Assembly (NCBI RefSeq): GCF_000166355.1
Contig: NC_014652.1
Span: 1,896,928-1,960,927 of the forward strand
Length of the DNA: 64,000 nucleotides
DNA from: Caldicellulosiruptor hydrothermalis 108
GTDB lineage: Bacteria; Bacillota; Thermoanaerobacteria; Caldicellulosiruptorales; Caldicellulosiruptoraceae
Reading direction: 5' to 3'
A program made the position numbers and the translations under genes. The notes under the pieces were generated by a model. That model worked only from the letters and a program-made list of their open reading frames with translations, was not told the DNA's origin and searched no databases. Positions within the stretch are counted from its first letter, which is position 1, and each line of letters begins with the position of its first letter. This document shows positions 57,962 through 64,000 of the stretch, in pieces.

Positions 57962-58885
57962 TCAGACCTTTTGGGCAACTCTCAGCTTTGCACTGTGACT
58001 TCTTCTGTTCCTTTCAATCTCTTCTTTAGAAGGCACTATTGGCTTTTTTGTTATAATCTCAAGCTGCTTTTTCTTGCCACATCTACAGACAGGAATATCT
58101 TTCGGGCAAATACATTCAAGAGAATGAAATTTGAAGAACTCTTTTACTATTCTATCTTCAAGAGAGTGAAAAGAAATTGCGCATATTCTTCCACCAGATT
58201 TTAAAAACCCCAAACTCTTTTCAAGCGCAACCTTTATCTCCTCAAGCTCCCTGTTTACCTCTATTCTAATAGCCTGGAAAGTTCTCTGTGCAGGGTGTGA
58301 CCCATCCTTTGGTTTGGGTACTAAAGAAGAAATCAAGCTGCTCAGATCTGTTGTGGTTTCAATAGGCTTTTTACTCCTTCTTTCAACAATAGCTTTTGCA
58401 ATCCTTCTTGCAAACCTCTCTTCACCGTACTCTCTGATTATCCTCTCCAAATCTTCCTGGGAATAGAAATTGACAACATCATATGCTGTGAGCTTTGATG
58501 TTGTATCCATCCTCATATCCAAAAATGCTTCCTTGCTGTACGAAAAGCCTCTCTCCTGCTTGTCAAGCTGCAAAGAAGAAACTCCAAAGTCGAAAAGTAT
58601 TCCGTCTATTTTTGCAATCCCTAAACTTTCAAGTACCTCATCCACTTTTGAAAACGAAGAGTGCACAATTTTTATATTCTTGTACGCTTCTAACCTTCTT
58701 TTACCAAGCTCGATAGCTTCTAAGTCCTTGTCAATAGCAACAAGAAAACCCTTGTTAGAAAGCTTCTCAAGTATTCTTTTTGAATGTCCACCAAGACCAA
58801 ACGTAGCATCGACATAAATTCCATCCGGATTTGTAATCAAAAAAGATACAGACTCTTCAAGTAGTACTGGTATATGCTCAAACAT
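57962..58885 (-). CDS. rsmH: 16S rRNA (cytosine1402-N4)-methyltransferase RsmH
   Basis: The 307-residue class I SAM methyltransferase has the MraW signature throughout: PDGIYVDATFGLGGHSKRIL near 20-39, VAIDKDLEAIELG, LFDFGVSSLQLD near 102, DMRMDTTSKLTAYDVVN, HPAQRTFQAIRIEVN near 209 and ICAISFHSLEDRIVK. Three C-terminal Cys pairs (CICPKDIPVCRCG) are seen, as in other Firmicutes. The ATG at 58885 has GAGG eight bases upstream; a frame extension to 58909 is rejected. It is the second gene of the dcw cluster, 27 bases behind mraZ. Confidence 0.97.
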   Translation of the reverse strand: MFEHIPVLLEESVSFLITNPDGIYVDATFGLGGHSKRILEKLSNKGFLVAIDKDLEAIELGKRRLEAYKNIKIVHSSFSKVDEVLESLGIAKIDGILFDFGVSSLQLDKQERGFSYSKEAFLDMRMDTTSKLTAYDVVNFYSQEDLERIIREYGEERFARRIAKAIVERRSKKPIETTTDLSSLISSLVPKPKDGSHPAQRTFQAIRIEVNRELEEIKVALEKSLGFLKSGGRICAISFHSLEDRIVKEFFKFHSLECICPKDIPVCRCGKKKQLEIITKKPIVPSKEEIERNRRSHSAKLRVAQKV

Positions 58886-58912
58886 CAAAATTTCCTCTGC
58901 TCCTCCCAAAAC

Positions 58913-59344
58913 TTATATGCCCAATTCTTCCATTTTTTGTGCTATCCTATCAACAGAAAGGTTCTCATTGGTCATTTCTTTGAGCCAGTTATCCTCGCTC
59001 CATATTTCAATTCTTGTCATGACACCAATTATAAATACCTCTTTTTGAATACCTGCGTACTCTCTGAGGTTCTGGGGAATGAGGACTCTTCCCTGCTTGT
59101 CAACCTCGCATTCACACGCCCCCGCAAAGAAAAATCTTAAAAATGTTCGCGCCTCTTTGCTTGTAAGTGGAAGTTTCTTGAGCTTTTCCTCAAGTACAGC
59201 CCACTCTTTTAAAGAATAACCAAAAAGACAGTTGTCAAGTCCTTTTGTAAGTATAAATCTCTCTCCAAGCTCTTCTCTGAATTTAGAAGGAAGAATTATT
59301 CTACCTTTGCTATCCACCACATGCTTGTATTCTCCTATCAGCAT
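58913..59344 (-). CDS. mraZ: Transcriptional regulator MraZ
   Basis: The 143-residue protein has two AbrB-like MraZ repeats. The first begins [24 protein letters not shown] with [11 protein letters not shown]; the second is [26 protein letters not shown], with [12 protein letters not shown] after it. MraZ binds direct repeats upstream of its own operon and represses dcw transcription. The ATG at 59344 keeps the three AAAGTGG boxes in the leader; an alternative GTG at 59362 lies within them. It begins the dcw cluster, and the promoter at 59384-59412 is directly upstream. Confidence 0.97.
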   Translation of the reverse strand: MLIGEYKHVVDSKGRIILPSKFREELGERFILTKGLDNCLFGYSLKEWAVLEEKLKKLPLTSKEARTFLRFFFAGACECEVDKQGRVLIPQNLREYAGIQKEVFIIGVMTRIEIWSEDNWLKEMTNENLSVDRIAQKMEELGI

Positions 59345-59345
59345 T

Positions 59346-59375
59346 AAACCACTTTGCTCCACTTTGCACCACTTT
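59346..59375 (-). promoter_or_regulatory. MraZ box, three direct 10-bp repeats
   Basis: On the minus strand AAAGTGG occurs three times exactly 10 bp apart (repeats at 59349-59355, 59359-59365 and 59369-59375), matching the AAAGTG[G/T]-N3 MraZ box described in Mollicutes. They lie just before the mraZ ATG (59344) and downstream of the -10 box, placing them in the leader, where MraZ binding would repress transcription. Confidence 0.85.
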
Positions 59376-59383
59376 ATAAAAAT

Positions 59384-59412
59384 ATTCTATACTAATTTGA
59401 AAAATCCTTCAA
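59384..59412 (-). promoter_or_regulatory. Sigma-A promoter of the dcw cluster
   Basis: TTGAAG (59407-59412), a 17-bp spacer and TAGAAT (59384-59389) on the minus strand. The predicted start lies close to the MraZ boxes. It is preceded by the Spo0E-gene terminator at 59430-59449. Confidence 0.75.
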
Positions 59413-59429
59413 CAAACGAAAAAAAATAA

Positions 59430-59449
59430 GGGCAGATTTTTATCTGCCC
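59430..59449 (-). terminator. Terminator of the Spo0E-like gene
   Basis: GGGCAGAT (59430-59437) pairs with ATCTGCCC (59442-59449) around a four-base loop, with TTATTTTTTTT following on the minus strand. The 80 bases between the gene's stop (59530) and this hairpin hold only a GGGGGG-rich stretch that I cannot assign. Confidence 0.85.
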
Positions 59450-59529
59450 TATTTTTTATATCTTAAAACTTCTCATCTTTTGTGTTTTGCCCCCCGCTAT
59501 CAGGCTCTTTTTGACCAAAGCAAACTTTT

Positions 59530-59709
59530 TTACACATTCCCTTCCTTTTTGATTAGCTTTTTGAGCACCATTTCGTTTCTCTCTTTGTAATAATCCAAAA
59601 TAAGCTTGTCCAGCTCTGTACTGACATGATATATTGACTCATAATCAGCATTGCTGTTAATCAGTTCATCCAACTTCTCTCTTAGCTTCATTATCTTTTC
59701 TGTTATCAT
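59530..59709 (-). CDS. Spo0E-like aspartyl-phosphate phosphatase
   Basis: The 59-codon gene on the minus strand begins MITEKIMKLREKLDELINSN. It carries the Spo0E family signature as HVSTELDKLILDYYKE (Ser30, Thr31, Glu32, Leu33, Asp34), flanked by two amphipathic helices, and ends KKEGNV. Spo0E-type proteins dephosphorylate Spo0A-phosphate and so delay sporulation; activity here is inferred from the motif and size. A consensus promoter (59741-59769) lies upstream and a terminator (59430-59449) downstream, so it is a one-gene unit between lgt and mraZ. GGTGGG lies close to the ATG at 59709; an internal ATG at 59691 is the alternative start. Confidence 0.82.
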   Translation of the reverse strand: MITEKIMKLREKLDELINSNADYESIYHVSTELDKLILDYYKERNEMVLKKLIKKEGNV

Positions 59710-59740
59710 ATTCCCACCATCTTACAAAGATTGTATTTTA

Positions 59741-59769
59741 ATTATAAACCCAAACGCGTATTTTGTCAA
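59741..59769 (-). promoter_or_regulatory. Perfect sigma-A promoter of the Spo0E-like gene
   Basis: TTGACA (59764-59769), a 17-bp spacer and TATAAT (59741-59746), all exact on the minus strand. The predicted leader is about 25 bases. Confidence 0.8.
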
Positions 59770-59806
59770 CAAAAATACTCTAAAAATACATTGTACTATT
59801 TTTTTG

Positions 59807-60610
59807 CTATATTTTGTCGAAAAATGACCTCCTGTTCGATACCACAATCGCACTTCCTACGACAATGCACAAAACCGCAACAATCTGAGAGACTCTAAAA
59901 TTTCCTATCATTAAACTGTCTGTCCTCAGACCCTCTATAAAGAACCTGCCTATAGAATAAAATATTAAATAGAACCCTAAAATATCCCCCTCTTTCTTTT
60001 TGTACTTTCTTAAGAATATCAAAAGCAAGAAGACAAAAAAATCCCATAGAGATTCATACAAAAATGTTGGATGAACCTCTATTCTTCTTCCCACCTCACT
60101 GCTATAAATCTGCATACGCCATGGAAGATTTGTCTCATAGCCGTAAGCTTCCCTGTTTACAAAGTTGCCCCATCTTCCTATTGCCTGCCCTAATATCAGA
60201 CCATAAACACCGACATCACATATCTTGAAAAAATTTATATTTTTTATTCTGCAATAAATGTACGTGCTCAAAAGTGCTCCTATAACTGCTCCATATATTG
60301 CAATTCCACCCTGACGAATGGCAAAGATGCTCATCAGATTCCCTTTAAATTCTTTAAAATTAAAAATGACATAATAAACCCTTGCAAAGATTATTGCAAC
60401 AGGTAGTGCAATTATTGCAATGTCAAGCAAAACCTCTGGGTTTACTTCTTCTTTTTTAGCAAAATATGTGCTTGCAAGAAAACCACATAAAAAACCAATT
60501 GCAATTATAATCCCGTACCATCTAACCTCAAGTCCAAAAATCTTAAATGCAACTGGACTAAAGTCAAACCTCAAACCAAGACCTGGAAAGACTATGCTAT
60601 CATCTATCAT
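59807..60610 (-). CDS. lgt: Prolipoprotein diacylglyceryl transferase Lgt
   Basis: The 267-residue membrane enzyme attaches diacylglycerol to lipobox Cys residues. It has about seven membrane helices, the catalytic region RQGGIAIYGAVIGA near 99-112, and the Lgt signature GQAIGRWGNFVNREAYG near 141-157. HPTFLYESLWDF near 183 and RFFIEGLRTDS near 222 are the other family blocks. The ATG at 60610 is preceded by AAAGGAAA. It lies 28 bases behind the active-type M16 gene and is probably in that unit. Confidence 0.97.
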   Translation of the reverse strand: MIDDSIVFPGLGLRFDFSPVAFKIFGLEVRWYGIIIAIGFLCGFLASTYFAKKEEVNPEVLLDIAIIALPVAIIFARVYYVIFNFKEFKGNLMSIFAIRQGGIAIYGAVIGALLSTYIYCRIKNINFFKICDVGVYGLILGQAIGRWGNFVNREAYGYETNLPWRMQIYSSEVGRRIEVHPTFLYESLWDFFVFLLLIFLRKYKKKEGDILGFYLIFYSIGRFFIEGLRTDSLMIGNFRVSQIVAVLCIVVGSAIVVSNRRSFFDKI

Positions 60611-60638
60611 TTTCCTTTACTCCATACTTTTATTTTTT

Positions 60639-61919
60639 TCAACCTGCCGGCCATACAATTGATATACAGCTCAAGCTCTCATCAAAAAATTCTTTGAGCC
60701 TTTTTTCGCACATTTCAAATGATACAGAAGCGATTTCCTTAACATATTCAAAAATATTGACTCCTTTGAAATAGCTGTATATAAACTCAACAGAGAGTTT
60801 TTCAGGATTGTCAAACTTTCTCAAGTGGCTTCCCAGCACAACCTTTTTTGCTCTCTCAAACTCTTCCCTGTCAATTCCTTTTTTCTTGACATCCTCAATG
60901 TGCTCAATTATTCTTCTGTAAACCTCTTCAGGGTCTTTGCTCTCTCCACCAATCATAAAGAATGAATATTCAGGCTCACAGTTGTACTCAAACCCAAAGT
61001 TCTGGTTGATAAGCCCTTCTTTATAAAGCTTTTCATAAAAATCTGTGGATTTTCCAAACAGCATCTCAGCCATTATCTGTGTTTGGATATCCTTCATTAT
61101 CATCTCATATGGCGGAAGGTCATTTTGATTGTCTTTAAAGCCTACATAGAAGATTGGCACTGCCACTGAAAGCCTTGCCTCTATCTTTTTTTGATTTACT
61201 TCTTCGGGCTCATCAGGATAAATCCTTTCTATCAGGCTTTGATATTCTTTTGTCTTTTCCATCCTTTCAATTGTATCAAAAACTTTTTTAGGGTCCACAT
61301 CACCGCATACAACAATTATCATATTGCTTGGATGATAGAATGTATTATAACACAAATACAAATCCTCTTTTGTAATTTTTTGAATACTCTCTAAGGTTCC
61401 TGCAATGTCAATTTTCACAGGATTGTTTACATAAAGTGCATTCAAGAGATTAAAATAAACCCTCCAGTTTGGATTGTCCTGGTACATTCTTATCTCCTGT
61501 CCAATTATCCCTTTTTCTTTCTCGACATTTTGATCAGTAAAATACGGATTTTGAACAAAATCTAAGAGAATCTCAAAATTTTCGTAAAAGTTTTGGGTTG
61601 ATATAAAATAGTAGACTGTTTCTTTGAAGGAAGTAAATGCATTTGCCATTGCACCAAATTTTGCAAATCTGTCAAACACATTTCCTTCTTCTTCCTCAAA
61701 CAATTTGTGTTCCAAAAAATGTGCAATGCCATCTGGAACCTCAACAACCTCTTTTGTTTTTGGATGAACAAATTTACTATCAACAGAACCGTATTTTGTT
61801 GCAAAACCTGCAAATGCCTTGCTGAAGTTTTTCTTTTTTATGACAAAAGCTTTTAGTCCATTTGAATATGAATTTATATAAATCTCTTCATTGAGAGCAT
61901 CATCATAAATCCTTTCCAT
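60639..61919 (-). CDS. M16 family peptidase with intact zinc motif (YmfH-like)
   Basis: The protein has about 426 residues with the two-lobe M16B architecture. The inverted zinc motif HFLEHKLFEE (HxxEH) lies near residues 66-75, with the third ligand about 75 residues later (EKGIIGQEIRMYQDN). The C-terminal lobe contains the R/Y substrate motif region (GGESKDPEEVYRRI). The Firmicutes YmfF-YmfH pair works as a non-catalytic plus catalytic partner; this is the catalytic-type half. The ATG at 61919 lies about nine bases after GAGGTG. It overlaps the preceding gene by 17 bases, consistent with coupling. The substrate is unknown. Confidence 0.88.
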   Translation of the reverse strand: MERIYDDALNEEIYINSYSNGLKAFVIKKKNFSKAFAGFATKYGSVDSKFVHPKTKEVVEVPDGIAHFLEHKLFEEEEGNVFDRFAKFGAMANAFTSFKETVYYFISTQNFYENFEILLDFVQNPYFTDQNVEKEKGIIGQEIRMYQDNPNWRVYFNLLNALYVNNPVKIDIAGTLESIQKITKEDLYLCYNTFYHPSNMIIVVCGDVDPKKVFDTIERMEKTKEYQSLIERIYPDEPEEVNQKKIEARLSVAVPIFYVGFKDNQNDLPPYEMIMKDIQTQIMAEMLFGKSTDFYEKLYKEGLINQNFGFEYNCEPEYSFFMIGGESKDPEEVYRRIIEHIEDVKKKGIDREEFERAKKVVLGSHLRKFDNPEKLSVEFIYSYFKGVNIFEYVKEIASVSFEMCEKRLKEFFDESLSCISIVWPAG

Positions 61920-63177
61920 CTTTAGCAACACCTCTGTTTTTCAAAAAATATACAGTATCAAGCTCAAACCTGTTTGCTATCCTTTTTATATCCTCTATAT
62001 TCACATTTTTGAGGTTTTCAAAGACTTCCTTGGGTTCTATTATTTGTCCAACTAATGCCTGATTTAAATAAAAACTCAGAAGATCCCTTGGACTGTCATA
62101 TATAGCCATCAGGGCTGTTTTATAATAGTTTATTGCACTTTCATATTCGATATCATCAATCTTCCCATTTTTGATATCCTCTATCTGCTGCAAAATCAGA
62201 TTTAAAGCCTTTTCATAGTTTTCAATCTCAATTCCAGAGCTAATAATCATTACAGATTTGAACCTGTCAATCCTTGAAAATACGTAGTAGCACAAAGAAG
62301 CTTTTTCGCGAACATTTTCAAAAAGTTTTGATTTTGGAGATGCTCCTAAAATTCCGTTGAGCATCAAAAGTTTGTAATAATCCTCAGATGTCACATCCAC
62401 ATTTGTTCTTATCCCAAGGGCAATTTTGCCTTGATTTACTTCCATTTCTTCTGTTACATATCTTGTGTTTTCAAATGGAATGTTTACAAAAAAATCATTG
62501 TGTATACTCTCTCTTTTTTCCTCTCCAAAAATCTCTAATGCTTTTGAAGTTGCCCATTCTTCATCATAGTCACCATAGACAAACACGTACATAGGCTTTT
62601 TGGTAATAACCTCTTGGTATTGTGAAAAGAGCTTTTCTTTTGTGATGGTTTGCAAGTCATCAACATTTCCTTTTTCATAAAGAGCATAATTTTGCCCCTC
62701 AAACATAATCTCTATACATCTGTCAATTGCATATTGAACCTTGTCGTTTATCCTGCTTTCAATCTCCTGTTTTAGATTGTTCTTCTCTTGCAAGATAGCA
62801 TCTTCTTCAAAGCCACCACCATACTTTATCGGACCATATATGATGTCATGCAAAAACTGTAGCGCTTTTGTGTAAAGGTTTTCCCCTGCAAATCTATCGT
62901 TTAAAAAGCTTATTGCAAATGAAATTGCCTGCAGGTCACCCTTTTTATCCACATCAATACTCAGCGTCGCACCATACATATTGTCCAAAAATCTATTTAT
63001 TTCTTTCATATCCTTGTACTTATTGTTCCCTCTTATTAAGACCATTGGAAATAGAGCATTTAAAGTATTTTTTTCTTTTTCAAGCCTGTCTATAAAGGTA
63101 ACTGAAATCCTGTTTATCTTGAACCTGTCATCACAAAACGCCATATAAAAATTGTTGTTTTTCTCCTTCCTTTGCAT
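61903..63177 (-). CDS. M16 family peptidase-like partner lacking the zinc motif (YmfF-like)
   Basis: The 424-residue protein has the same M16 fold (DRLEKEKNTLNALFPMVLIRGNNKYKDMKEINRFLDNMYGA pattern at the N-terminus; LFENVREKASLCYYVFSRID near residue 295). No HxxEH motif is found, so it is probably the inactive partner of the next gene. GAGGAG lies before the ATG. A promoter at 63229-63256 precedes it. It overlaps the HxxEH-bearing gene by 17 bases, then lgt follows. Confidence 0.85.
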   Translation of the reverse strand: MQRKEKNNNFYMAFCDDRFKINRISVTFIDRLEKEKNTLNALFPMVLIRGNNKYKDMKEINRFLDNMYGATLSIDVDKKGDLQAISFAISFLNDRFAGENLYTKALQFLHDIIYGPIKYGGGFEEDAILQEKNNLKQEIESRINDKVQYAIDRCIEIMFEGQNYALYEKGNVDDLQTITKEKLFSQYQEVITKKPMYVFVYGDYDEEWATSKALEIFGEEKRESIHNDFFVNIPFENTRYVTEEMEVNQGKIALGIRTNVDVTSEDYYKLLMLNGILGASPKSKLFENVREKASLCYYVFSRIDRFKSVMIISSGIEIENYEKALNLILQQIEDIKNGKIDDIEYESAINYYKTALMAIYDSPRDLLSFYLNQALVGQIIEPKEVFENLKNVNIEDIKRIANRFELDTVYFLKNRGVAKDGKDL

Positions 63178-63228
63178 CTTACCATCTCCTCAAAAGACAA
63201 CTTGCTAAAAACTTATTTTCTCAATTTT

Positions 63229-63256
63229 ATTTTACCCTTTTTTACAAATCTATCAA
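63229..63256 (-). promoter_or_regulatory. Promoter of the M16 pair
   Basis: TTGATA (63251-63256), a 16-bp spacer and TAAAAT (63229-63234) on the minus strand, 51 bases before the ATG at 63177. Confidence 0.5.
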
Positions 63257-63270
63257 CAAGTTTGCCATCT

Positions 63271-63672
63271 TCATAGCTCAGAAATTATTATCTCTTCAAA
63301 CTTTAAAAGCAACTTCCTAAATAGCTCTACATACTCAAGTTTAATGTTTTGGTAAATCTCATAAGCCATTTTTTGGTTATATAAGTGAGAAGTCATATTT
63401 CTATCTGAAAGCATTTTAAGCCACTTGTCACCGTCTTCTATAATGCCATTTTGATATGCATACTTTATAACGGTCCGAGGATTGTTAATCTCCAAACCAG
63501 TATACTTCAAATATTCCCTCATGAGCTTCCATGAAAGTTCAAAGACAAATTCAAATCTCTGGATTGCCCCGTCCATAATAATATCCTTGTCCGGCTGTAT
63601 ACTTATACCTTCTTCTAATCTTTTTAAAGCAGTCTTAAAATCTTCATACTTCTCTACTATTCTCTCTTTCAT
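63271..63672 (-). CDS. HEPN-domain protein, HepT-type toxin
   Basis: The 133-residue, all-helical HI0074/HEPN-type protein carries SDRNMTSHLYNQ near residues 89-100. This contains RX4HXY (Arg91, His96, Tyr98), the catalytic and AMPylation motif of HepT ribonuclease toxins. The HI0074 reading (nucleotidyltransferase substrate-binding) is the other common name for this fold. The partner gene upstream encodes a MNT-type nucleotidyltransferase with which it overlaps by 29 bases. GGAG lies nine bases before the ATG. Toxicity has not been shown. Confidence 0.85.
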   Translation of the reverse strand: MKERIVEKYEDFKTALKRLEEGISIQPDKDIIMDGAIQRFEFVFELSWKLMREYLKYTGLEINNPRTVIKYAYQNGIIEDGDKWLKMLSDRNMTSHLYNQKMAYEIYQNIKLEYVELFRKLLLKFEEIIISEL

Positions 63673-63979
63673 ATATAATTACTCCTTCTTTTATGATACT
63701 TTCTTTGAGACTTTCTTTTGTAATGCTATTGAACGCAACAACATCAAACAGCAATATTGTATTAACTTCTTCTAATTCATCCTGGATTTTATAAATTGGA
63801 TTTTCACTCTCCTCTTCAAGCCAAATACATATATCTACATCAGAACCTCTTCTATAGTCTCCTCTTGCCCTCGAACCAAAGATACAAGCTTTTCTCACTT
63901 GCTTGTATTTCTTAAAAATTTCGATAATCTTATTTAAGATTTCTTCCTCTATTCCAAACCTTTTGGTTTCCACCTTCAT
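63644..63979 (-). CDS. MntA-type nucleotidyltransferase antitoxin
   Basis: The protein has about 111 residues. The minimal nucleotidyltransferase motif GSRARGDYRRGSDVDI fits GSX10DXD exactly (Gly35-Ser36; Asp47 and Asp49), as in MntA antitoxins that AMPylate HepT on Tyr. The C-terminal half is a helix-strand-helix (NSITKESLKESIIKEGVIIYE). I chose the ATG at 63979, with AAAGG a few bases upstream; a GTG at 63985 is the alternative. The window ends 21 bases beyond, so its promoter cannot be seen. Confidence 0.85.
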   Translation of the reverse strand: MKVETKRFGIEEEILNKIIEIFKKYKQVRKACIFGSRARGDYRRGSDVDICIWLEEESENPIYKIQDELEEVNTILLFDVVAFNSITKESLKESIIKEGVIIYERENSREV

Positions 63980-64000
63980 TCTCACCTTTTCAAAAAATTT

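Noticed and set aside
59451..59529. Possible small RNA or riboswitch in the stretch between the Spo0E-like gene and its terminator
   Set aside because: It has a GGGGGG run and a short unpaired segment, but no recognisable aptamer and only a six-codon open frame. There is no support beyond length.

Overview
The window is one stretch of an AT-rich (by eye roughly 35-37% GC), endospore-forming, Gram-positive Clostridia-type chromosome. The gene set (SpoIIGA-SigE-SigG, SpoVB, BofC-like, GerW/YtfJ, a Spo0E-like peptide, a meso-DAP type MurE, and an intracellular acetyl-xylan degradation cassette) and the thermophile-like proteins suggest the genus Caldicellulosiruptor or a close relative. That assignment is inference from memory of the families, not a database match. 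No rRNA, tRNA, CRISPR, insertion sequence or prophage was seen. Nearly everything is on the minus strand; only the FAH-family gene, spoVB and the three-gene carbohydrate cassette are on the plus strand.

Layout, left to right. 1-6.2 kb: FAH-family hydrolase (+), a small Cys/His-rich protein, a BofC-like protein, YebC, SpoVB (+), a Yip1-like membrane protein, an IMPACT-family protein and a Nudix protein. 6.2-20 kb: hflX, then the information-processing block, read on the minus strand as rpoB-rpoC, a new promoter, then L7Ae-like protein-rpsL-rpsG-fusA-tuf. rpoB has its own consensus promoter and lies behind cheB instead of rplJL. 20-29 kb: cheB, a glycerol-1-phosphate dehydrogenase, and a signalling-type operon HD-GYP / AlbA_2 / TPR-HTH / thrS. 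29-37 kb: M23-like (SpoIVFA-like) protein, gerW and its partner, then lysA-M50 protease-trpS-scpA-scpB, and a fatty acyl-CoA ligase. 36.7-39.2 kb: spoIIGA-sigE-sigG. 39.4-43.5 kb: a plus-strand cassette (acetylesterase, NodB-type deacetylase, GH10 xylanase) with a cre-like site, placed between ftsZ and spoIIGA. 43.5-59.4 kb: a complete dcw (division and cell wall) cluster from mraZ to ftsZ, with a three-copy MraZ box and a sigma-A promoter. 59.5-64 kb: a 59-codon Spo0E-like gene, lgt, two M16 peptidase-family genes and a HepT/MntA-type toxin-antitoxin pair.

How it works together: the dcw block makes lipid II and the divisome. spoIIGA-sigE-sigG, the Spo0E-like peptide, SpoVB, BofC-like and GerW proteins tie the region to sporulation. 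The carbohydrate cassette looks intracellular (no signal peptides) and would finish imported acetylated xylo-oligosaccharides. lysA supplies both lysine and the meso-DAP balance used by MurE.

Most noteworthy: an Asn at the RpoB position equivalent to E. coli His526 (a rifampicin contact), a Spo0E-like micro-gene with a perfect promoter, a MraZ box with three exact 10-bp repeats, HepT/MntA signature motifs, a spoIIGA promoter with the unusual 21-bp spacing, a promoter-plus-immediate-terminator arrangement behind sigG, a perfect 18-bp-arm palindrome abutting a ribosome binding site, and a Nudix box missing a catalytic Glu. I saw no clearly new defence system. The least explained grouping is the HD-GYP/AlbA_2/TPR-HTH/thrS operon. 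Starts were chosen by ribosome binding site spacing; many are TTG.
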